The notes beneath the pieces are model-generated. The model was not told the DNA's origin. It was given only the letters and a program-made list of their open reading frames with translations, and searched no databases. A program made the translations under genes and the position numbers. A stretch of 64,000 nucleotides of DNA, taken from Undaria pinnatifida (lineage: Eukaryota; Sar; Phaeophyceae; Laminariales; Alariaceae). Positions 12,536 to 23,462 of this stretch are shown piece after piece; position 1 is the first letter of the stretch; each line of letters starts with the position of its first letter. The stretch is from assembly GCA_012845835.1 (NCBI GenBank), contig JABAKD010000002.1, forward strand, positions 25,090,518 to 25,154,517, in the 5' to 3' direction.

Positions 12536-14181
12536 CACTTTCCAGCTCAACTCGTAGAAGGTTTTACCGTCAGCGACCTTCTGGACAACTTGTTGTCAGA
12601 GGAGGTGTCATCCCTCCCGCCCCCCTCCACGCGCTCGTACCCCCTCTACACGTACGTGCCTTCGTTTTTATCCGCGCATAGGGTTGGTTCAGCATTTTTA
12701 CTACTCGTCGATGTACGTCGAATGCTGAGAATGATCAACACTGCTGTATTTTCGTATTTTGTACAATATTTTCCTGGTTTGTGTGTTGTTCACATTAAAC
12801 TGGTATTTCCACCGATCTACATCCAGCACAAACAGCGTCCGCGCCGTCGCTTCCTACAGTAGAGGCGAGCTCTGTGGCCAAACTACCGTAATAATCGGGG
12901 TCTGCGTACACTGTGCGGTCGTCTTTATAAACGCTTTCGTTCTCAAGACATTTGTCGCACAGGAGTGCGAAGACGCCGGTATGTGCGAAGTTATCGATGC
13001 CTGTGCGGAAATTGAATTAAATAATTTGGTTCTTCGACAAAACGCACACTGCCGTGCGATGGCCCCGATCCGTGCGATTCAGAACAAAACCAAAGCGGCG
13101 ACATGGGGGCCACAAACGAAGAACGACGTGACTGGCCCAAGGGGATGTACCATGTTGTCTGCCGGTTTCCTTGGCCAGGGATTAGTAGATAAACCGGTCG
13201 CCCCGATGGCGTATCAGGTTATCCTCGAGCCTGGTATAGGTCAGTTTCGTGAGTTCGAATCCCCTTGAGTGCATACTCGTATAAATTCATGGGGATTTTT
13301 TCTTGCGCACAAACTGACTTGCGGAAACGCGAGAGCGTGAGTTAGCAACACTCGATGAAAATCGACGAGCAATGGGATTGCTGGACCCTATCTATGCGCG
13401 ATAAAAATTGAAGGCAAGATCCGGGGGGGAGAAGGGACGACACCTACCTGTGACCACGGCTTGTCCAGAAGCTGGAAAGTAAAATGTGTGTGAAAAAAAA
13501 AGTATACATAGACTATTATATAGTATTTCCCGATATCCTACCGGTATTTCGTTGTACGGGGTGGTTGTGACAATATGGTCTCGTGTGGTTTTGACGTGGT
13601 TTGGTCTCGTGTGGTTTGAAAGCGTTGTTGGTTGATTGAGTAGATAACGTGTGCCGATTTCTTTCAATGAAAACAACAGCACAAATATATACTTCGAAGT
13701 ATATACTTCTAGGTATGTATATTTTTTTACGACCCCACTTGCCATAGAGCAGCTGTTGAACCCACGGTACAAGCTCCCGCAGTACAACATTTTCCGTCCC
13801 GTGCAAACAGCTGAATAACACTTGTGGTACTGCCCAACCTCATCGAAGGTATCGGGATCTTCGCGCCCCTGTGCGGAGACGCCGATACTTGTGCGATAAT
13901 TGAATTAAATAATTCGGAACCCGCCTTTTGTCCGCACCCCCCGTGCCAAGACCCCGACCCGTGCGGAGACACCGATCCGTGCGAAGGCGCCGATTCTTAC
14001 GGTACGAGACAGATACACACTTGCCAATGCCGCGAGGTAATTTGGCCATGCAAGGCAACCGCAATGAACACGCGGGCAAAGCAATGCAAGCCAGCACCAA
14101 TGCAAGCCAGCACACCACACCATTTGCAACAAGAAATAAAAGCAGTTAAAAGTAAAGAGGGAGACAAGCCGGTGTTAAGGT

Positions 14182-14272
14182 ATTATTAATAGTGGGGTAT
14201 TAGTCCGGCAGACCCTTTGCGAAAGGTTAACCAATAGCTTACCCAAATTAAGCCTTGTAACATTCTTCCCCC
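14182..14272 (+). repeat. Direct repeat R1 beside a tRNA-like relic
   Basis: Starts ATTATTAATAGTGGGGTATT and continues with AATAGCTTACCCAAATTAAG. The same sequence with about 15 percent change recurs at 14476-14566, so the two copies bracket a 200-base middle segment. Confidence 0.8.
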
Positions 14273-14406
14273 CTGAAACGGCAGGATAGCAGGTCGGCCG
14301 GATATACGGGCGGACCTGTCAATATCCAAGCGGTTTCATTACCTGGGGATATCGGGGAGAGTATTTTTCAAGTTTGACATGGAGAAAGTCTGAAAAGTTT
14401 ATTGTT

Positions 14407-14465
14407 GTGGATGGTGGGAATCGAACCCACGACCCAAAAAACCCGTGTCCTGCCGACGACGCCAC
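14407..14465 (-). tRNA. tRNA-like relic (truncated)
   Basis: On the minus strand there is a perfect T-arm: GTGGG, loop TTCGATT, CCCAC. It is followed by a 7-base 3' acceptor-like CATCCAC. A possible A-box lies upstream (GTCGGCAGGACACGGG). The distance from a partly pairing 5' acceptor (GTGGCGT) to the 3' acceptor is only 59 bases, too short for a cloverleaf, and the acceptor stem pairs in only four of seven positions. I read it as a tRNA-derived relic or the head of a SINE, not a working tRNA gene. Confidence 0.35.
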
Positions 14466-14475
14466 TTGTTATGGA

Positions 14476-14566
14476 ATTATTAATAGTGGGGTATTAGTCC
14501 GTTTGATCACTTTTAAAAGGTTAACGAATAGCTTACCCAAACTAAGCCTTATAGCACTCTCTAATA
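14476..14566 (+). repeat. Direct repeat R2 beside a tRNA-like relic
   Basis: Second copy of the repeat at 14182, again beginning ATTATTAATAGTGGGGTATT. It starts 11 bases after the tRNA-like relic. Confidence 0.8.
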
Positions 14567-15217
14567 CCTCAACACCGGCACGAGAAAAATGAAAACATTT
14601 TTTTTTGTGTGTATGTAGTGCTTTTCGTATCCAGTACGTTTGGCATTGCATCCAGGCCAAAATTTCCTTCATTTTGCGGTGCACATCTCTGTCTCGTAAT
14701 TGACCACAGAGAGAACTTGCCTCTCGAGAATGAAGTTGGAAGAATCTGCACGGACAAGGGTACGCTGGATGTCCATGGGTAGTGTATATAGGAGAAAAAC
14801 GATGTAATAATTAAAAGAACTAGCACACAAATTGTTTGCGCGACGGTTATCACCTACCAGACATTGCAGATAAAGACATTTGGTGCCTGCAGTACAAGTT
14901 ACTGGTGCGTGGGTTTTCCGCAGTTTGTAACACGAGCTCGCGAAGGGGCCTGCCGACGCGTGACGCAAACCTTTCAACCTGAAAGTACGCGTGCAAGAAA
15001 CCTTACGGCTCATATGTCACGTCACAACCACGTGCACGATCACTTGTGCTTGAAGTGGAGGTTTCACCCGGTTGCGACACGCATTCCCACCAAAGTTGGA
15101 CGTCACTCCTCGATTACAATGTTTGCATTAACCCTTTTTCCGCCACTAAATATATATATCATACTAGTTCCAAGTGGTTTAGACCCCCAAACGCGGGCGG
15201 AATTTACGAGGTGTAAC

Positions 15218-17895
15218 ATGGTTCTCCCCCCTGCACGCTGTCTGACCCCACGGAGTTTCAGGTCGGACACGATGGAGGCGTACCTACGGTGCATGGGTGT
15301 ACCTCATGCCGCCATCCAAGCACAGGTAGGGCAGATTTAGCGTCTCTCCATCACCCCCTTCGGAGCTGCAGCCGCGCGTTTTTGGGAACAAACTACGTGC
15401 AGTGTGTGTGACCCTTTGGAACTGTACCCACGTTTTTCTTTTTTAAAGCTGCGTGCAAGCTGTGTGGGGTTAGTTGTGCAGTGATAAAATACTCTTGGGT
15501 TAGCGTGCGTAGGTACCTCACCCAGATTTTTCAGACGGTTCAACGTCACGTAATATTTTCCGTACGACACCATTCGGTTGCGTTTAGCTGGTAGCAACGG
15601 GCCAGCCCATTGTATGGCCCTGCGGCGCCATTAGAGTGCCTAAGAATAGCTACCTACGTGTCTCCCTGTATGCAATAGTTACGTTGCTGCGCGTTTTGTG
15701 CGTTCATGTTGAATTTCACGAACCATCTACCACCGACTTGTTGCACCTGAAGATGGATGAATATCGTAACTATTTGTTTCCTGCCGCTTAGTTGAGAAAC
15801 AGCGTGAGAGCCACGTACTTCATTTGGCTGTTTCGAGTGAACGAATCCTCGGAGACAGAAATATGAAACCTTGTAGCTCGAAGAAAACTCGAGAGACCCG
15901 CAGCGGCAGCGGCCCCTGTCTCTTTGTCTTTTACCTGTTTAGGCGTGTGCTGCGAACGATTCAGTGTACCACTTGTCGGCGTCGTCGTCGCAGTGCAAGG
16001 CAAATCAGTCTTTCCTCGGCCATCATCGCATTGCAAGGACTCAAAAAACAGTGTTTTTGTCAGCCTCAACCTCCATCGGTGTGGTTCCCGACGGTTGTGT
16101 CGATGCGGCTACTCAAATGGCTGTAGCAGCGATAGCACCGTACTGAAACCGGCAGAGACTTCTGGGCGACGAGATCCATCTCCTCGGGGGAACAGCGTTT
16201 AAACCTATCATCGGTTTTGTGGTTCGATCGGCCTCGACGTTTAGTTCGGAAGGCCCTCCTACCATCAGTAGACCATACCACTTACCAGGGTGGGCCTCAA
16301 CTTGCTGTTGTGTACGAACGAGACCAAGGGGATTTTGTCTACATTGGTTGACTGGGTTGGGGTTATATGTAACTACTGTGTTTATTAACCATTTTCTCCC
16401 GTCAGGTGGCAAGGTACCTTCCCTACCGCCGTGGGATTCAACCACCACAGCCTGTTTGAATTGCACCGCCATTAGAGGTGCTGTTCCTGTCGTAGGTCAG
16501 CAAAGCTCTGCGTCAGAACTCGGCGAGTTGCAGAAAGGAAAGAGGTGCCAGACCCAATGTGCGCAAAGACTCCTGCGCAGGACGCGGGACACTATAATCT
16601 AAACGCCTCCGTGCAGGTATGTACCATATGCGGTAGCTCGTGAGTGCCTGACGATACGCGCGCTCGTTTTTTCATGGGTCATGGCAGGTGGCGGGGGAGC
16701 AAGTCTACAAGAGCCGAAACGTGATAGCGCTAGACGAGGCCAGGTTCGTCGTGCACAAGAGGACCCACATAAACAACTTCACTGAGAGGTGAGAGACGTT
16801 CTTGCAGAGAGGCGTTCTTGTTGTCGTTTTTTCTCGCATCTCCTCTCACCTGTACCCTGCTGTAGATGTATGGCCGTGACCGTCTGGCAAGGATATTTTT
16901 TTACAACGAACAGCAATGCAGCAACGTGCGAATACGTGACGAAGTTCGTGCGGGCAAGGAGGGGTCCCTGTCATTAGTCCTTAGGTTCTGTTGGTTGCAT
17001 GCGCTTAATAAGATACGAACTCGACGTAGAGTGGAGTTTCTATGGTTGATGTGGTGTCTGGTTTCGGGGTATACTATTGGGACGTCGGGATATTGCACGA
17101 TATTTAGTCGTGCGTACAGACGTCACTCGATGTTCACTCCTTGTTGAATCCATACCTACCAGGTACGCGACAAAGCAGATAATCAACAGGTGTTTACGGC
17201 AACGCCGGCGTGATGCGTACTGCATAACATACCAGGATGCATCGTACCGTAGCTCACCAGGAAACCTTAACGTCTCCCCCCCTTGCGTTATCAACAGCTA
17301 CGACCTCGACGAGGAGCGGGTGACGCCCACCCGGTACGGTGCGAGGAGATCAACGGTATCCCTCGGAGACGAAGGGCGGCTTGATGGCTTTGCGATTGCG
17401 ACGACTGTGCCGACCGCGTCGGGCGACGTGGATATGATCGAAGCAAGACAGCTGATCGAGGGGGGAGCCGCACATGCCCAGGTAAGAAGACTCGCAGCCG
17501 CCGCACATTTACACGTTCTACCCATAGACTATTCGTTACGGTAGTGGTCTCTCTATAGTGCCGCCGGAAATACGAACACAATAGCGGCAACCGACACTAC
17601 TCGGCATACTGCCACTGCTGGTTGTTCACGTCTGTGCCTAGTGAATTCACAGGCACGATATCGGGCCGGCACTCCTCTGCATACTATCTGTCACTACTGG
17701 TTGTTCACATCTTTGCCAAGTGAATTCAGCGGCATTCTATCTGGCAACCGGTAATACCCAACCGACAATGTAAAGGATCCTCTACTGTAGGAAGCGGTGA
17801 CTCTTCTATACATGTACAGGGTGGAAGAGGTGATTGGTCAACCGGTCGTTCTGTCAAGCGATTACCGGTACCGACGGACGACTACCTTGAACTAG
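15218..17895 (+). CDS. Fatty-acid-binding/lipocalin-like small protein
   Basis: Four exons join in phase: 15218-15325, 16688-16788, 17298-17481 and 17791-17895, giving about 165 residues. The reading begins near a Ser-Asp-Thr-Met-Glu-Ala-Tyr-Leu stretch followed by Met-Gly-Val-Pro. That matches the first helix region of cytosolic fatty-acid-binding proteins. The second exon carries HKRTHINNFTE, like the strand and 'K-T-x-x-N' part of the family, and the third continues with alternating strands. The last exon ends in a Tyr-Arg-Tyr-Arg-Arg strand, where the family normally ends. Introns are 1362, 509 and 309 bases, all GT-AG. The family usually has an aromatic-rich first strand before the helix. 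It is missing here, so an upstream exon may exist and the ATG at 15218 may not be the true start. The likely role is binding a small lipid in the cytosol. The call is to the calycin fold, not to a named orthologue. Confidence 0.72.
17600..17748 (+). repeat. Two direct repeats of about 65 bases in an intron
   Basis: Both copies share CTGGTTGTTCAC, then CAAGTGAATTCA or CTAGTGAATTCA, about 75 bases apart. They lie inside the third intron of the fatty-acid-binding-like gene. Confidence 0.75.
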
Positions 17896-17939
17896 GTGGA
17901 GAGTACTGCACGAAGACCGTCTTGTTTAAGGCATCATCG

Positions 17940-18165
17940 CGACAAAGCGAGCCACCCACGGCACCACATCTACCTTCCTGGACTCAGCAGGAGCCCGGGG
18001 CCAGCATCGCTGCGCACCGGGCTCGGTAAATGGACCCAAGTCATTAGCAAACGGAGAAAACAGGGTGCGATGTTATGTGCACCATACTCGGTGACGTTTC
18101 CATGTATCATGCTGGCTATATGATTCGGTTCGAGAAACAACATGCATGCTTACGCATTTGTAAGA
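17940..18165 (+). repeat. Dispersed repeat family T, copy 1
   Basis: Contains AGCAGGAGCCCGGGGCCAGC and ATCGCTGCGCACCGGGCTCG, then AACAACATGCATGC near the end. The same order recurs at 62515-62775, with a shorter relative at 46860-46990. Confidence 0.7.
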
Positions 18166-18574
18166 ACCCAGAAGATCGGGATTATTCCCCGGCGTCACAT
18201 GTTGCTCCATGGCGTGGACGATCTGTTGTTACTTGATGCTCTAGACTAATATGTTAGAATGTGATGAGCGCACACTCAGATGGCTGACCCGATGACGGTG
18301 TTCAGAGGTCAACATGGAGTCGTCGTGAGACGGGTCGAGCAGCACTGATGATAATTTACACGATAGTGGATCGCGTGAAACGGGCGCCCGTTGGGCCCAG
18401 CAGAAATTTTGTGGAACCACGAAATGCGTAAGAGTTCAGATGGGTGTGAGGAGTGAACTGAGGGTGTGCAGACACTCCTCCTGTTCTGCTCCTCCTTAAA
18501 TGTCTACCTCGTATATACGGTAATATACACAACATACGACAACCTACTCAGGCGTACGCACGCTACCTCAGTCA

Positions 18575-20160
18575 ACACTACTTGGAATTCATGGAATGCC
18601 GTGCCAAAGGTGTGTCCTCTTCTATCCTAACGCAATGAAGATCTAAACCACGTACTACAGCGTAGGCAGTTCTCCGCGTGCTGCGTGCACTTATGGACCT
18701 TTTGATGAAATCTAACTTGCGATGAGCGGATTTATCAAGGGTCCTACTGTTTAGCAAGTCTTCTAGATGACATTACCATGCCAAACAATGTCCATCTTTG
18801 TTGGCCCTCCTGGTGATCCCCTTTTAAAGCTCATTATCAAGTAAAATTTCGTGGCAAGATGTCTAATCTGTTACTGCTCAGCTTGCGTACGACTACGCGA
18901 CGTAGATTTTTCCGAGATCCTATTCTTCAGCGCCCCCCCCGTCAGCTAGGCTATTTCTAGGCGTCGTTCATTTCGGTCCTAACGATTCTTATCGTGGTAG
19001 CTATCCTTCCTACCTATCGTATATTCCGCTAGGTGGGCGATCGCTTCCGGCGACTTACGCTTCCATCTTTGTCTGACATCTTCGATCGCTTCCGTTTTGA
19101 GTCCCACTCTGTAGGCCTCGCATTCTCTTCCAATCTAGCACTAGTGCACTTCAAGGTGTGCTCACTTATCTCCGCGTTATGTCAATTGACGTAGGTAATA
19201 CTGCCTGTAATACTGCCTGCTGTTCCCCTTTGCGTAATCGATTCCTGACACCCGTACATTGTCTTTTGGGACCCTTCTACTAGCCGAAATGATCTGCTGG
19301 AGACTAGGGTTTGCAATTTTAACCCACGCACACCACACCAGGTGCAACGCATCAAAGAAACGCTGAGCCTCTCCCAACAATATCGCATTATTCTTCATAT
19401 ATATATCACCTGCCACGCAAACGATACGAATAGTTGCAAACCCTAGTCTCGAGCAGACCCGTTCGGCTAGAAAGATGGTGGTAGCAGACAACGCACGGGT
19501 GTCAGGAATCGCATGCGGAGAGGGGGAAATCGGGCAGTATCATCTACGTAATTCGAAATACCGCGAAGACGAGTGTAAGCACACCGTGAAGCGTACTAAA
19601 GCCAGACTGGAAAGAGGCCGCGAGGAGTACAGGACAGAACTTGAAAACACAAGTCGTTGGAAGCGGTAAAAGAACGTCAGGCAAAGATGAAGCACAAGTC
19701 GTCGAAAGTGATCGTCCACCTAGCGGAGGATACGTGAGTTAGGATAAGGGCCACGCGAATCCTTCCGACCGATATGAACCACGGTTAGAGAGAGCCTAGC
19801 TGACAGGGGAGGTTGCTGAATAATAGGATCTTTAAATATCTAAGTAACGTATTCGTGCGCAAGCTGAGCAGTAAAAGACGAAACAGTTGGCCACGACATT
19901 CTACTGGAGGATAAGCGTTTATTAAACTATAGTAAAAGAGCGTGACAGGAGGGCGGACAAGGGTGACTGTTTCGACATGGTAATGCCATCTACGAGGGGT
20001 GTTGAAGAGTAGGATCCTGGAGAGATCCACTAGTCTCAGGTAGATGTTCATTACCAAGTCAGCACCAAATGTATGCAGAATACCGGCTGCGCTGTAGATA
20101 CGCAGTTTAGTCTAGATACTCACCCTTTAAACATCGGGAGAGTTCCTCGTCCAAGTAATG
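18575..20160. repeat. Giant inverted duplication (hairpin), arms about 740 bases
   Basis: The left arm (about 18575-19325) and right arm (about 19425-20160) are reverse complements at very roughly 65 to 75 percent, judged by eye, around a loop of about 100 bases. Anchor words that pair include TACTGCTCAGCTTGCG with its complement near 19870, GTCAGCTAGGCT near 18940 with AGCCTAGCTGAC near 19795, GATTCCTGACACCCGT with ACGGGTGTCAGGAATC, and GACTAGGGTTTGCAA with its complement. Pairing is spread over the whole length, so this is not a chance short palindrome. It could be two inverted copies of one element or a foldback transposon. A transcript across it would fold into a long double strand. Confidence 0.7.
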
Positions 20161-20169
20161 CCCTGGTTC

Positions 20170-21154
20170 TCCGCTACCCACCAGCATGGTCAAGTGTCCT
20201 GTAGCAGTTCTGGGCATGTCGATGGCAGACTCGCTGGTCTTGGTCGTCTATGCAGTCACTTGGGAATCCGGCATGAATTCCATCTACAAGTCGCGAAAGC
20301 GTACCCGGACTCTTTGTCTTCCGTTCGGTCGCCGTGTGAGCACGGTTGATCTCTCCCGGTGGCAATGTCTCCATGCTATCGTTGTCGTTCTGCGTGTTGC
20401 GGTCGGCGTCGCTGTGTGTCGTTGAGTTGCGCAGCGAGCACCATTTTGATGGAGTAGATTGCTCCCTTTTGCTGTTCGTGCCGTCTCGCTATGTCCTATT
20501 CCTGCCAGTTGTAACATCACGCCTTTCGTGGTTCTCTTGGGGTCGCCGTTGCAGCTCCTCTGCCAGTTAGCGTGCTGGCAATTCCTGGTCTCCAGAGTCG
20601 GTCGATATATACAATTCTCATCATTGGTTGAATCTCGTCAAAGCCGAATTGCGGAAGCTCGTCATCTTGCCGAATTCGTAATCGTCGGTTAGTCCTTCCG
20701 GTATGTAGGGTATCTTCAAACCTCTTGTCAAGAGATATTCTCACCCGTGTCATGAAGTAGGTTAAAGGTGTGAGCTTCAGCACCGCGCCTCCTTGTTGCT
20801 GTTGTTGTTGTTGTCGTTGAGCATGGAGAACAAAACGTTCCGCACCTTCAGTCCGTTTCCCAGACCTCAGACCGAAGTCCTATATTCGTTTTGTGGAACC
20901 GGTGTAGCTGCAGGGCCGTTGGTGACCAGGTACAGTATTTAGAAGAGGTTTCCTCATGCTCGCTTCCAGCGTCGAAATTCCGCCAGATTTGTCGATTCGT
21001 CCGGAATGTTCGTGTCTGTGAAAATCGATATCGGTTCAACCAAACCGTTCAGAACATCACACACGTCTTGGTTTGACAGGGACAACACTACGCGGGTCTT
21101 CGAGCACCAATCGCGATAGTTCTCCGGTTTTAGTCCCATCAAATTTAGGAACAA
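20170..21154 (-). mobile_element. Ty1/copia-like gag fossil
   Basis: Minus-strand translations show a Leu-x-Gly-Leu-x-x-Glu-Asn-Tyr-x-x-Trp start, then a Val-Leu-Asn-Gly helix region. That is the usual opening of a copia-type gag. Further left there are helix-like stretches and a basic region typical of later gag. I see no intact pol, no long terminal repeats and several breaks, so this is an old broken remnant. It directly adjoins the right arm of the inverted duplication, which might belong to the same element. Confidence 0.5.
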
Positions 21155-21537
21155 TCCTTAAGGTTGCTGTCACGAGGTGGTACAAGGAAATAGCTTCTCT
21201 CTTGTATCTCTAACCAACGAACGCACGTGGGTAACACATATCTGCTCAACAGCCAATCTGGCAGGGGATAGCCCGTGTGCCACCCTAGTTAACCTAAACA
21301 AGTTCGAGGTATGTTCGATGCAATGCGAGCCTCGGCCGTTGTCTTAGCGGTTAAGTTGCCAGGCATTACGCTTGCACAGGTCATCTACATGTGCAGACGC
21401 TCATTTGCCCAGGTTGCACCGCATTTGTCTCAAGTTGCACCTGCATACGATAGTATATGCTTAGTTTTTGTGCGTTCGACGATTTGGTGAAACTTAACCT
21501 CGCCTTTGTGTTCTTCGTTTTTTTTTCGCGCCTCTAG

Positions 21538-21645
21538 GAAATACGGCTGATGAACCGGTCGACCGACGAACAGAGCGTCACGAGGCGTGTATGGACGCGG
21601 GTGCCGGTGACTGATTCAGACGAAGAACAGCTTGGGGGTTGTTAG
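21538..21645 (+). CDS. Candidate terminal exon, unassigned
   Basis: A pyrimidine-rich tract (GTTTTTTTTTCGCGCCTCTAG) ends in a good acceptor. It is followed by 35 codons reading EIRLMNRSTDEQSV then TRRVWTRVPVTDSDE, and a TAG stop. The composition looks coding and the acceptor is strong, but I could not find a phase-compatible upstream exon. It may equally be noise or part of an element. No function is proposed. Confidence 0.25.
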   Translation, partial: EIRLMNRSTDEQSVTRRVWTRVPVTDSDEEQLGGC

Positions 21646-23281
21646 GGCTCGTCTCCATGCACGCGTTGTTGTGTTGATTGCCTTTTTCTTTAGTCATCTT
21701 TTTTGCTTGTTTTTTACTAACTGCAGCATGGCGTGTTGCGAAGTGTACAGGATCACGTCTCATCAAACAAAACAAAGGAGTTCGCCCTACAAAAAGTGTA
21801 TTGTATTTACAGCAAATTTTCTTGGTGAGCTGTTAGTGGCAATAAAAATACGTGATGGATAATGTGTTTGTTTGTGTGTGAGTTTACAACGAGGATATCT
21901 CTGTAGGCACAAGGCTAGAATGTGCTTGTTCTATATACTTTGGTATGTCTTTATGTTTGTGCTCTACGTAGAGTTCTGGTGGATTTGTATCACCTGCCGT
22001 GGCGGCGTTTTCGCGGGATATTCTGGTGCAGTGCGGTTTTGGCGCACGGTGTTATACCGCCTTCTTTTTTCAGAGACAAAATTATTGGCGAAGGTGCACA
22101 CATCCCAGATCGATGCGTAACCAGGGTGTGCATGCACTTTGATACGATGGGGAGTGCTATGGGCGACGGCCTCTTGTATCGACGAATTTCACGATGACTC
22201 ACGAAGACAGGCAATATTATGTAGATCTGGCGGGTATAGTTGCCGCCAGGAGGGAAGCGTGCCGGTGAACACGGTAGAGGTGCGCGTAAGTAAACGGGAA
22301 TTAAGTAATGGCAGCCAGGTGGTGTAGTGTTCGGGTAATATAAGTAATACGGGCAGGGTATGGGTTGTCGCACTAATGATGCCCTCTGCGTCACTTTTTT
22401 TGTGGGGGGGGTCTGTGTTGTTGGGTGCGGCTTACCTTCGGTAGTTTCAGGCCCTGATGGCGTATACTACTGCTTTAGCTCTACTTAGGAGTACCTGGTA
22501 CTATATGCCGTGGACGTCGGTCAACAAGGGAATTTATTATTAACACAGTAAAATTAGAGCTCCACAACTTTAGCCATTTTGACGAGGGCGCGGACACACC
22601 ATGTGACATGTGTTGTAGCGCCCGATGTCGCGCGCCCTTTGTTAGAGGTGCGCGCACGCGTTGCAAAACTGGCCGGGTCTAGAAAAGGAGGCTAAGATTA
22701 TAGATAGGGTTATTCCTGGTAGTATGTGGTGGGCGGCGTTTGTTGGTGGGCATCATCTACGAACAAGACGGCGTGCGTGTTCGAGTGAGAAAAAAGCCCT
22801 CAGAGAGACGCTTGGACTCCACGTACGCTAACAACTATGTATTACTGGTGCCTTTTCCGCGTGCTATCCCCCAGCGCGTAGTTTTTGTACCTTTTCTTGT
22901 CACGGGTTTCCTGCAGTCGGACGTCGAAACAACCCACGCTGCCGTCGCAAAGCTGCGCCCTGCGAACTGCGTAGCTTGCACAGCCGTGAAGCGGTTGCGT
23001 CTGAATCGAACGGTTGTCGTCGTTTACACATACATTGTCTCATGGAGCTTTCGCTTGCCTTATTGGAAGTTGCGTGTTGTGCTGCTGGAGGTGTTCGCGA
23101 TTTTCTTAAGGCCGCTGGCGGAACTTCCCCCCCCCCCATACTTTCATTTTTTGTTACGTATGCTTGGTAGGTTTTAGAGACGCCTAATTTTCCCCGATCT
23201 CCGCTGGTCTATATGTAGATTCTTAGACCAGGGCCATTCTGTTTTTGGTATCCAGCGGGCGTTTTTTCAATTTTGTACGTA

Positions 23282-23462
23282 CAGTAGGGGTCTCCAAGTA
23301 AGGCGGTGGTGTGCCAGAGCCAGAGCAATATGACCGCCTTATTTGGGGAAGGCGCCTTATTCATTCCAGGTTATGAGTGCAATTCCCCAGTCGCGCCAAG
23401 CGATTTTTTACCGCCTTAATCGCCTTATATCGGGATACCGCCTTATTGGGGGATCTCTACTG
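23282..23462. mobile_element. Short MITE with TA duplication (mariner-like)
   Basis: A 181-base element flanked by TA on both sides. The left end is CAGTAGGGGTCTCCAAGTAA; the right end read in reverse is CAGTAGAGATCCCCCAATAA. Both continue into GGCGGT, and 21 of 26 terminal positions match. Several internal ACCGCCTTAT words repeat. Terminal CAGT with a TA target fits Tc1/mariner-derived MITEs. It has no coding capacity. Confidence 0.75.

Larger units (their letters stand above)
1..15217. other. Repeat-rich region with no recognisable host gene
   Basis: I found no exon chain with consistent splice phases and no protein family on either strand in this 15 kb. Open frames here are short, low in complexity or rich in stops when extended. 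The stretch holds members of at least three dispersed repeat families, an eroded hAT-like element, minisatellites, a CAA microsatellite, G-tracts and a tRNA-like relic, each listed separately. A short plus-strand reading at about 11390-11447 has a Cys-x2-His/Cys look but no partner exons. Genes made of very short or fast-evolving exons could have been missed. Confidence 0.6.

Noticed and set aside
13190-13268. tRNA with a GTTCGAATCC T-loop
   Set aside because: The bases on both sides of the loop do not pair into a T-stem and no acceptor or D-arm can be placed.
22740-23177. Plus-strand 145-codon open frame
   Set aside because: No recognised domain, no supporting splice sites, and a hydrophobic composition typical of chance frames.
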